This document shows positions 13,001 to 25,000 of a stretch of DNA of 64,000 bases, one piece after another. Both the position numbers and the translations under genes were made by a program. The notes under the pieces were generated by a model. That model was given only the letters and a program-made list of their open reading frames with translations. It was not told the origin of the DNA and made no database searches. The stretch's first letter is position 1, and every line of letters starts with the position of its first letter. Location of the stretch: the NCBI GenBank assembly GCA_013399115.1, contig VXAA01006452.1, forward strand, positions 530,201 to 594,200, given 5' to 3'. Source of the DNA: Anseranas semipalmata (taxonomy: Eukaryota; Chordata; Aves; Anseriformes; Anseranatidae).

Positions 13001-16000
13001 CCGAGATCACCCAGTCCACCCCTCTGCTCAAGCAGGGTCAGATAGAGCAGGCTGCCCAGGACTGTGTCCAGTTGGGCTTTGAATACCTCCTCAGATGGAG
13101 ACTCCATAACCTCTCTGGGCAACCTGCTCCACTGTCTGACCACCCTCCCAGTAAAAAACGTGTTTTCTTGTGTTCAGACTAAGTTTCATGGGGTCAGGTT
13201 TGGCTCTTGAGGTCTGGAGGTTATATTCTAAAATGAAGAGACAATGGGATGGAGTATCTCTGCACTAGGTTTAGTGTGTCTAACAAAGGTCCCAGTCTCA
13301 GTGGGAAAAAGGTGGAAAAGGTTAACATATCCTCTAGGGACACAGGCACACTGTCTGGTTCACTGCTGCTGTTACTTGTGCTAACTAGCCAGCTTATGTC
13401 TGTCACAGTATTTCATTTTAGAATGGAAAGTACAAACTGAGCTGGAGCTAAACACAGAGGTGAAGCCATTGTTCCCTCTCTAAGATACCTGATAGGCAGA
13501 AGCATGGCACACTAGATTACCTGTCTTGTGGTACTATGGGGGAAGTCATCCCTGGGGTCATAGGACCCACAAAACTTTATCTTCAGAATGACTGGGCAGA
13601 TTTTACATTGGACACAGATTTTAGCGTCATGGCCGTATCCATTCTCATTTCCAGGACAGTATATGCTTGTAACAGAAACAGCAACTGGACAATTTCAAGA
13701 AAAAAAAGTCCTGTAGAGGCTAGTAAATACAAAGGGATTAACTCTGGCTCAGAATGGCCCTGAACTGTTAATTGTTGAAGGTGGATGCCGTATTCTAAAA
13801 GTGTTACTTAGTTTGCCCTGATCCTACATTTTTTTTGGCCTGTGTTTTAGTCAGTGTAAGGGATAGGTAGTTTGGCTAATCTAGAGTCACCGTCTTCTTT
13901 CCTCTTATTAGGTGGCTGTCACCTCTCTATATTGTTCATGCATAGCACGGATGGTTTTTGTTCAAGAGGAGAAGAAGTCAGACTGTCTTTTCCTAGTGCG
14001 CTCCACTGGAATGGCTCTCTTCTCTTCATGTCATATTTGTCTCCAACAGGTCTTCAAACTACTATTAGTAACATAAAGTATGTGCATGTTTCTGTATGTG
14101 TTGTATGTATGGGCACACATAAATAGTACATATACACATACACAATCCCTTCCAATTCCTTCATTCTTCTGTTTGTCTTTCTAATCTGTTTACTTACTTT
14201 GATCTAGTGTCTCATTCTACAAGAATCTCACTTGACTTGTGGTGGCAGAAGAAAACTTCCCTGAAATAAATCAAGTGAATGAACTTCACACTGAAACATG
14301 TCAGGTGTTCACTGCTGAAGACTGGGTCCTCAACCACCTGTTCATTAGAGTGGTTTTCCTCTATATTAGCTTTTTTGTTCTCTCTTTTCTTCTCAGTGTA
14401 ACCAATACACAGACTGCAGGAACAAGCAGATCTTTTTTAAGACAGTTGGCAACAGGGTTAAAGATCAAAAGCAAAATATTCATAGTGATCACGTGGCTAG
14501 CTGAAAATAGGAAGAGGAAGGAAAACAGAGTTTTCAGCCTATCAGCTACTAGCTGACATTGCTGCTTCATCCAGTTAGGTTTTTAATAATTTCAGTGTGT
14601 CTCCTTCGAGAATCTCACCTTGTTTGTATCTCTTCCTTTACCCTAGATTTTGGTCCACGTGGCAACTTATATGTTTTCTTACTTTTTAATTTTCAGGCAC
14701 TGGAGTTTATGCCATTGGGATCATGAGCAACAACAGTTGAGGACTTCAAGTCATCTGAAACATAAGCAAGCCCCAGACATTCTTTGTAGGGACTGGCTTG
14801 AAAAATGGCAATGAAGAATACTTGGTTTCACTTTTGTTCAACTCTGAATGTCTACAGTCCAGACATCTGTATCTGAGCTCTTCTTTATAGGCTGCCTCCA
14901 TACTTGGTGAATAGAAAGGGGTACTTTTGGAAGGGCAATACACCTGGTATCTTTCTTACAGTGAAATAACTCACACCCTACATGTGCATCTCTCTTTCTT
15001 TTGACTATAAAGAGTCTGCTAAGGGCTAATGACTGCCACCCTGTGTGCTCCTGCATTCTGTTCTAATCAGGCCTCTCTGTAATCAGCTATTTTGTATGTG
15101 TCTTGCACAACATAAGTTGCAAGACTGATCCTCCTGGAGGTTGTGATCCTTTGTGCAAGTAATATTTATATACATCTCCACACATAGTTCATTCTCAGAC
15201 CTGTACAGTTTGTCTTAAGGATTGCACAAACAGAGAAATATATTTTAAAAAGCTTAAACTTACCATGACCTGGTGAGAAAACATCATCCATGGAGTTTAG
15301 ACATAACACTGGAATTCCTACTGATTTCAGCTTGCGACATGGGCTAGCATCTTCATAGTAATCATCAATTGTACGGTAGCCAAACATGACTGAAGTGAAC
15401 TGCTTATCAAATTCTCTAACAGTTCTAGCCTGAAGTATAGAATTCAAATAGGGAATTATGTCAGTATTTGGAAAACATCATCAAGCTAAAGCAGAAATAA
15501 CATTTTTACATACCTTCATCACGAGATCCATATCAAATAATTTCTCCAACATTTGTCGATGCCTAGAGAGAAAGAGATAAAAATTGGAGAGCTTGTTTTC
15601 TGCTATATAAACAGATGTAGAAGTCCTCTGCTTTACAGATACATTTGTAGAAATAACTCCCTAACAAGAACAGCTTGCTTTTAATTTTCTGTCATATTCA
15701 AAATCTGTCTGGAATCCAAGAGCAGAAGAATTGTTCATTCATACGCAGGCACATCCAGCAACATAGTCAAAATCTGCATGAGTCATGAGAAAGATGCCAA
15801 AGATAAGAGAATTAAATATTTGGAATATAAAATACACCCTAATTTTACAAAGCAAAGGATGAACTGGTCCTTTCCATGCTTCTTCAGTCAAAGCTGACTT
15901 AAAAGAATTAGTATATATAAATATATATTTGTATACAACTCAAACTCAGTATGTGCAGATGTCTAAAAAATTAAATCAGTTCACTTCATCCATAAATCTA

Positions 16001-19000
16001 TAAGCGCATTACTCTTGTGCTGACACCCTTGAGGAGCAGAGAAATTTAGTCACATTGATGACAATCTTTCTTGCAAACATCCTTTTGATTTCAAAGCCTA
16101 CAGAAGAATGCACACAGAACAACTACGTGAAATGTTGTTACAGCATTAATTTTGCCAATATTATTGTACCTGCTGTAGATCTCATGCTAACATCCTTCCA
16201 CCTTGCCAAATAGTTTAGAAGGCAACTCACCTGCTGATAGAGGATTGTAGACAAGTAGTCAAGTAATAGTTGAAAAGAAGCCAGTTTAGTGGCTTCTCCA
16301 GAGACTCTACAGATTCAAAAACATTCCAACCCGCAGAGAAAATTGCAGCTGCCATTAAAGGAGTGTCTCTGCCAGATTTGCCCAGGTAATTTAAAAGAAG
16401 CATGCTACAAACAGAAATGAAAAACAGAAACATATATACTATCAAGTTGTTTGCTTCAATCTAAAGCAAATATAACAATCAGCCACCTTTTTGTCTGTTT
16501 TTCTACACAGTTTCTTGTATCAGCCTTACAGTTGTGCCTAATACTTCTAACAGGTAGTCAATGTCATCAACATATGACTCATGAAGTTTGCTTTCTATCT
16601 CTACACTCAGAGAGGAGCTGAGTGCACTGTGTGGGATGTGGGTAGGAGTGCATTTAAAAATAAAGAGAGATGTACTAGTCTTATTTATATCATTGAAGGG
16701 GAGGAAAAGGTCATGTAAATGTACCTTACTCATGGAACAGGTATACTCAATTGTTAGTAAGTTTTACGATTTTACAACTCTTAAGTCTTCCTGATCTGGT
16801 AAATCTGATCAGTCTGCCTGATAAATGCAAGCCACCCCTGGCATGCCTGCCCCGTTATGAAACTGTCTTTTGAGTTGAAGGTAATACCTTTACCCTACCT
16901 CTACATATGGGAGAATACAGCTGTTCTTTAACACAAACTATATAAAGAATGAAACGGTAGATAATTAATAAAACTAACAAAATTATGAGTCAAACAAATG
17001 GTATAAATCTTGCCTTTCTGACCAATTGCAACTTACAGTCTGTATTGATAATGTATAATTAAGTTGAAAAAAGGGAGAGTTCACCAGTACCTGACCCTTC
17101 AGACGTTGAAAAATTACATTACCAAGAAGATAGTAAAAGAAAAATAATAACAGAAAAGCTGTCTTACTTTACTACCTGAGGTCCCAAGGTTTCCAACCAG
17201 CATTTTAATACCAAGTCTTTAACTCAAAACATTATAAGCTCCACAGCTTAGTATAGCCCCCTGGATCACCAGCAGCCTACACCTTGGCCTCATCTGTCAT
17301 ACTTTGTGAGACAGCAACCTGTAGCAAAAACATTGTGAAGCAGCCTGCCATCACAGAGGATTTATCCCCGTGCACTACCTACCAAATTATAGGATAGCAG
17401 TGCAGAAGGGAGATGAGTTCCTACCAACTCACCAGCTGTTAGGAACCAGCAGGAAAAGAACAACAAACAGTGCTTGGGAACGTGCACCTGGAAACTACTC
17501 AGACAGTCGAACCCACTGAGGAAAGTCACTGGTGGCACATATAGGAGTTAGGTAGCTCCCTCTCACACACAGAAGAAGAGGAACCTATGAGCCACTGGTC
17601 TATATATTCTAAGAAGTTGAGCCATAAACCAATAAAAAATGTTGCAGTAGTAGCAGAAACCACCTCTCTAACAGAATTTACAGAACATATGTGGTGGAGA
17701 GAAGGTTTAGGAATCTCTATGTTAGAAAACAAAGTCCCTTTCCAAAATAATATGTACTGAAGATCTGGAGATCATTTACATTTGTACCTTTGTGAAGTGA
17801 ATGTTTATTTTTCTTCTCAATTAGGCAAACGTCCTATATAACTTAACTGGCTATTCACAATAATTTGAAAAAGGATAAATTATGAAAACTATGGTAAGAT
17901 TAGGACAAGTGTATGATTTTATAATATGCCCCTGGTGAGATCTCTGCTCCTGCTTAATTTTAAACATGTAAGTGCTCCAATTAATTTTGAAGCATGGCAA
18001 CAGTCCCCATATGGACTCCTGACTGAGTTCAAAAGGGAAATATCCTGAAGGTGGAAGAGGGGTGGGCTGCCTGAGAGAAACACTCATTGCCCAAGCATTC
18101 AGGGGATGCAGTCTGGAAAACTCAAGTTCAGCTGGAATTGGAATTAGCAAGGGATATGCAGGACAACAAGAAGGGCTTCTGTGAATACACGGGTACCAAA
18201 AGAAAGGCTCTGAACAAACAACCACCACTCCTCACCCCTCAACAGTAAAGCCAGTCATTATCATCATAAAAGGCAATCGGATCACTTGAGCGTGCTATGT
18301 CCTTGATAAGTCCAGTTACCTTCTTATCCTTTGCATGATTGGAAATGGCTTCCAGAGGTTCTTCCCAAAGAACTGAGGTTAGGCTGACCAACCTGAATTC
18401 CCTCCTGGGCCCACTACTCAACAGAGCAGGGGACCTTGTGATAAAGTATTTGTAAAAGATCGAGGCTACCTTTTTTCCCTGTCTGCATTGCTGAAGTCTG
18501 TTCTCAGGCCTTCCAGGTCCTTGTGCCTAGCAGCAGAGTACCGAAGAGTGAAGTATTACTCGTGGCAGAGGAAGACTGAGTTAGTGCCCAGTTATACAAA
18601 CTGGACATATATGGGACTAGGTGTGGTACACCAAAGCTCCACAATGAAACAGCCAAGGTTTTGTGAGACTGCTGTCTATCACTTTTGAAACGTTGCAGCA
18701 ACTATGGGATATTCCTGAGGCCTGGAAAAAAAGTAAATGTCAACACACATCTACAAAAAGAGGAACGAGGAGGAAATACAGGCTCGTCAGCCTAACATCA
18801 GCACTTTGGGACTATCCTTTGGAAGCCATTTCCAATAATGTGAAGGTCAAGAAGGTGATTGGTAACAGCCAGAATAGACTTACAAGGACAAAACATGCAT
18901 AAGCAACCCAAATGCCTTCTATGACAAGCTGACTGCTTTTGTTGATTAGGCGAAAGGAGTGGATGTTGTTTATTTTGACTTTAGCAAGGCTTTTGACAGT

Positions 19001-22000
19001 CTTCCATGGTCTCCACGTAGCCAAATTGGAGGGACAGGGTATTAACAGGTGACCTGCAATGTGGGTGGAAAACTGGCTTAGACCACCAGGCTTAGAGGGT
19101 TGTGGTCAGGAACACAAAGTCCAGCTGGAGCGGTTGGACCACTTACTAGTGGTGTTACTCAGGGGTCAATACTGGGGCCAATAATGTATAACATCTTCAT
19201 TAACAACTGGATAATGAGGTGGATTGCACCCTTGGCAAGCTTGCAGGTCAAATTGTGGGGAGCGGCTGGTGCACTGGACGACAAGGCTGCCATTCTGAGG
19301 GACCTCAACAGGCTGCAGAAATGGGCTGGCAGACACCTCATGAAGTTCAACAAAAGCAAGTGCAGTCTTGCACCTAAGACAGATTCATGACCGGAGAGAG
19401 AGTTGTGCTGCTGAAAAAAGACCTGGGCAACCTGAACTCAAATCAGCAATGCACCCTTGCAGCAATTAATTGCGCTAACTACACGCTGTGCTACGTTAGC
19501 GCAAGCAAAACAAGCAGGTCTAGGGAAGTGATTATTTCCCTGTACCTGGCACTTATGAGACTGTATCTGGAGCAGTGTGCACAATTTTGGACTTCCCAGA
19601 AAGACAGACATCGACATACTGAAGAGGTCCATATGTCTTCATACTGAAGACACTGGCAAAATCCCAGCAACACCAAGGGAAAAAGACTGGCTTAACTGAC
19701 TTAAAAGGCTTCCAAGTTACTTATTTGATTATCAATAACTATATTGTTTGAACAAATCCGTATTTATCCCAAAGCTCCTACAAGTCATTAGAAGAATAAT
19801 GTCAATATACAGGGCTATTATCTGCCCACTGTCCATGAAATTTATCAGAAAGAAGGGAAGTCTCAGAAAGTTACTACTGTGTCTGCAGTATTTCTAATGG
19901 AAGTTCTCTTCTCCAATTTTTGTTAAAGAGGAGGTCTGAATATTTCTCCTTGTTTCTAGCAGTGATTTTTCTAGCAACTGTTCTATCACTGTCTGTTCTA
20001 GCTACGCTTTCTGGAGAGAAGCCAGGACACAGCAAGTCTGAATACCACATATATAATCAACACATACTAGTTTCAACTATAATACTACCTCTTGCTTCTG
20101 AGCCAGACAGAGCAGATAACCACATCTCTTCCAGCATAACCTACCCCCACCCTGCAGAACCCAAAAAGAATGAAGATAAATCTTGTAATTTCCAGAGATT
20201 GCTAATAAACCCAGTATGTTAGTTCTAGTTCCTATTTTTTATCCCTCTGTTCCAAAGATGGGCTCCATAGCTTCCAAAGATTGTATTGCCCACCTGCTTG
20301 TCTGTCAAGCTGTCTGTCAGTATTTCCTGTATTTCCCTCAGCCAACTTTTGAATGCTGGCCACTGTCTACCTTACTTGTCACAGAGCTAAAAGCCTTGAA
20401 GGTGTTAAGCTTCTAAGAGCTTTCCGAATATTGACAGTTACAGACCGAAATTAGTTGCAGTTCAGTAAGAAACGTAAGTATTGCAGAATAATAATTTACA
20501 ATCATGCTACAACAGTCTTATTTATGATCACAGTTAAGCTGAGACTTCTGTTACATAACACCTTACCCTCCCATAGAAACACCGGCTGCCACGAACGGAG
20601 CTGAGGGGTGCAAGCTGTGTATGTGATGAATGACTGCCTCTAAATCCTCTGTGTTAGCTGCACAGTAAGTCCTTGGTGTCTGTAAGGAGTCATAGGGAAA
20701 AATGCCATCATAAGCTTTCTTATCATCCTTTAAGGACAAAGCAAACTGTACAGTGGATCTTTTATATAATAAGATAAATGTAATGTTTATTGTGAAAGTG
20801 CACTACATGGCAAATATAAACGCCAGCATTTCAGGAGTAGGTGGAGGAAGGAGTTATACTTGTTATCATTACAAAATAAACCAGATGATAAATACGTTCA
20901 CTATCTGCAACTACTGAATCATTAGATGAAATCTGAACACAGAGCCACTAGCTAAACTAGATAGGCACTGGTATTTTTAAAATACCCTGCAGAAATGAAA
21001 ACACATCATAAAAGCTGTAATTTACAGAAAAGAAAGTTATAATGACAATTTGACCATCTTTACCCACATTCAAATGCAAAAGAAAATATTAGACTTCAAG
21101 TTCTGTCAGCTAGTGTTTGAGAAGCATCCAGTATTTAGAGTCTATACACAATACAAACAAATAAATAGGTAAATAAATTCACCAGTGCAGTTTACCTAAT
21201 TTACTAAAATACTCCATTAACAAAAGCAATGAAACATATACCTTATCCCTTGTCTATCTACAGCAGCATCTCTTCAAGTCTTGAACTAGAACATGGAATG
21301 ACTTCCACCGCCATCACTGGGATTTGGATAACCCCCTCCCTGCTCACTTGAAGGATGAGCATAGCTTTTGAGCCTCACCTGCACAGACAACTTGTACAGG
21401 CTACAATTTGCAGACTCTCTGAAGCAGTATATGGGAGATAAATAATTTTAGGTACAATAAGAATCACACTAAAGTAAGTTTTTTCTAATGGTGTTCTCTA
21501 GATTTCATCTACAGCAAGAGAGAGGTTTTAACTATCCAGTTCTTACTAAATGTGTTAGTGACCTTGATTTCTTAACTCAAGGTAGTGGCTAGCCTGCCAA
21601 AATTCAGTATAAGCATTAAAACTAAATATAAAAATATTTAATTATGAATTAATCGAACTTATTTGTTGTCTGAAGCAACACTGTATTTTAATTTTTTTTT
21701 TAATTGCTTTCAGTTAAACAGCCTGGATATTTGTGGACAATTTTAACAAGTTTAATTATAAGAAGCTAATTACTTAAAGTGCATTTAACATGAATATTAA
21801 AATGTTGAAGTCACAGATTTAAAAAAAAGGAGAGAAAGGCTATATCTGGATGATTAAAACTGAAAATGTTTTCCATTTATGTTGCATTTCCAATTCTCAT
21901 CCACATGAATCACTGTTCCCTTTATTACATCCTATTAATTATAAATAGTGTGAATGTGTTTCATTTTAATTAAGTTGTCAAGTTTACAAGGAAAAATAAA

Positions 22001-25000
22001 TTATTTTTGGTACCTAGGGTCTAATGTATTCTAAGTAAAAGTATATTTGATTAAAAGTTTATAAAACTAGAGAGGGAGGTTGCACTTTAATTTCAGTTAA
22101 TTCCTGACATTTCAATGTATATCTGTCTACTCATTGTACAAAGATATTTTAAAACACCATCTTAGCTCACATTGTCTGTGGTCATCTAATATTTGAATAT
22201 TCCATAACAACAATTCGCAGTAACTTTCAATAAAAATGTTCTTCTCATTTGTTTAACTGATTCTTTAAATAGCTATTATATAGTGTAAATGTACATCTAC
22301 CTTTAAAGAGACTAGAAAAAGAATTACTTGCATGACTAATTTCTACTGTTGCTCAACTATGTTTCAAAGTCATTAACTAGGGATTTTATATTAAAATGTA
22401 GAAACCCCCTTACAGAAAATGTTATAATTTCAGCTGTTTTGCTTCACAGTAAGATTTTATAACGCTTAAATATGTAAATCCGATTACACTAAAATACACT
22501 CAATGCATCCAAACAAGAGATCTTTTCTGTTAGTGATTCAGAAATTCATCAATAAGGACTTTGTGTGTCACAAAACTGCTTTGTAGATCCATCTCCAAAA
22601 GTATGCAGAAAACTACTCTAACATGGCGATATTTGCATTGAAATGTTTTATCTGATTATGGGAAAACATTCTGAGCTTTTTAAGTTTGAAACCAGGGGAT
22701 TAAAAAATGCAAAACAATACCGAGTATTATACACACTCATACCAGCTGTCAACAAAATGCATATGAAGAAACAAAGCTTATTCAGCAATATTTCATCATG
22801 CCTTGCGCCTAGAGGCAGAAAATGTTTAGCTTCATCATTTCATCATCTGTGGAACTGCCCGTTACTTCTAAGCAAACGTGATATGCACGTCCCAGAAATA
22901 ATTTTAAAAAAATCTGTTGTAGCTAAGCTGCTATCGTAATTGCTGAGAAAAATACAACAACACATTTAATTTTTAGGATATGACTATCCACATAAATCTG
23001 ATTTGTTAATTCAATAACACATAATCAATTAAACAAATCAATTTAATGGCACAACTTTTTAACCATATGATAGCTTAAATTTATGTTGGCAACTGGGAAA
23101 TTAATTACCACTGTTTATATTTGGATGTTTATGTTAAAACAATGGGAGAAAATTGCACTGAGTGAACAAAATTTCTTGGATGTACACATTTTAGATACTG
23201 TGGTGTTCTGGGGAACAAAAGTATAAGGATTGTTCACTTTACCGTCACAGATACCAGTAATTTAAGTGATTTCCTAAAACAAAATGTTCACAAAAAAATT
23301 GTGTTGACCAGCTGGTCTCTGAGTTTTAAAATAAAAGAGAAATATTGGCATATTATTGATCTACCACATGACTAGATTCTCTTCTCTGCATTTTCAACAT
23401 ATGCTATGAGTTTCTCTCATTTAAATCCAGCCTTACAAATAGACACTGATGATTACATATATACTGCTTACACATGAAAGATGTTTATCTTAAGTCATCC
23501 TTACCAAAAGATCCTCACCAGCAATTCCACGATTGTTAAAAACCACGCATCTAAAATTGAGAAAGTAAATTCAATTATATAGATTGTTCATTCATCTAAC
23601 AAATGATAACTTAAATACACACACAAAAAAAAATGAAAATACATTGAGAAAAACGAGCCAGTTCTATGGATAAGTTCAGCACCTAAATATTTACTGTCCT
23701 ACAAATCCTAAAATCTGACATGTCTATGAATTCTGTGATTTGTCCGCCACAGACAGATTGCAGGATGAGAACCCCAGGGGCTACCTGAGGACGGTACGTG
23801 GATCCTGCTCTGCCTGCGCTCAGAGCTGGCCAATTATGAGCTGTAAGCTATGCCCCTGTGGTGCTCAGCCTAAAGCAGCGGTCTGAAAGAGGATGTCAGA
23901 AAGCCGTGTGTAGACATCTTCCAAATCTACATAATTGTATGAAATAGCAAGAAATGAGCCAAATCAAAATTAAAACAGCTGCATCTAAGTTTTGTACAAG
24001 GTCCTGGAGACAGGAATTTGTTTTGTCCTGTATAACAGAAGTTTCTGTTTTCTCTGCCCTGGTGTGAGCTGCTGAATTTTCTAGCAGTTATGCATTACCT
24101 TGATTTAAGGACCTATGCTTTCTTAATAAGTCTTACTTTTCTACTGCTCTTCTACCATGTCACTGTAATAACTTTGTTAAATAAAATATACTTAGATGGG
24201 TTAAAGGCATGAAAATTGACTTATTTTGATATTTTTCAAACGTTGCTGTTTAAAAACTAAAACCTAAGGTTCTCCTTTGTAATGTTATACTTTTCTTTGC
24301 TAGGTGATCAGATGCAGGTATTTCTTTCAGGAATACTTTAAAAATTAGTTCTAAGAAGTTGTTGATTTGGGGTCTTTCTTCCTCTAGTATTTTTTACAGG
24401 TAAGTTTTAAAGTGATTTTAGAAGCAGTTTGAACAGTTAAAGTGCTGCTCTACTTTCATAATTTAGCAAAGCAGCTACCCAAACCTCCGAACAGAGAACA
24501 GATAGCCAGAAATATACACTCGTGCACATATATATATTTGAAGAACTTCATATAGTCAATACCAGAAGCCAACCTGCAATTACAAAATGCAATATTCCAA
24601 ATAGGGATCCTGGAACAATGACAATGTATTTTAAAGCACAGTAGCAGGAATATGATTACATAAAGGAATTTAGTTGTTGACTAATCCACTTATTTTACCC
24701 AATTCTGACCAAAAGCCTTAATAACAAAGCTAAATTAAGCAGAGGCAATTAAGAGGTGACAAACCTCTTCCTGAAACACTACCAGCAGGAGTAGGCTAGC
24801 TCCCCTTTCTGCGCTCAGGCATTTGAGGCTGCTGAATGAAGCAATCTCGGCATTCAGAAGCTGACCTCCTCCGAGGCCTGCTGCCAGCAACCCATCCACA
24901 CAAAGACCTGTGCTGACGTAGCTTGCTCTCACTGCGATTTCTGGAGCACGTCTGTAGATACTAAAACAGCCCTTTAAAATTTACTGCCAGTTACATAATA

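Larger units (their letters stand above)
7047..15263 (-). other. ABHD3: ABHD3 intron 8 (8.2 kb)
   Basis: The largest ABHD3 intron. It holds a CR1 3' fragment (12963-13196), an ancient repeat-like stretch (about 7560-7790) and a terminal-exon-like reading frame with a membrane segment on the same strand (8689-8933). Several open frames of 60-118 codons elsewhere, for example plus strand 10306-10662, resemble nothing I recognise. Confidence 0.85.
16405..20566 (-). other. ABHD3: ABHD3 intron 5 (4.2 kb)
   Basis: The right-hand half is occupied by a long, old, rearranged CR1 copy on the plus strand (18105-19650). The rest is AT-rich with no recognisable exon. A minus-strand frame of 76 codons at 16503-16733 resembles nothing known to me. 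Confidence 0.85.
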
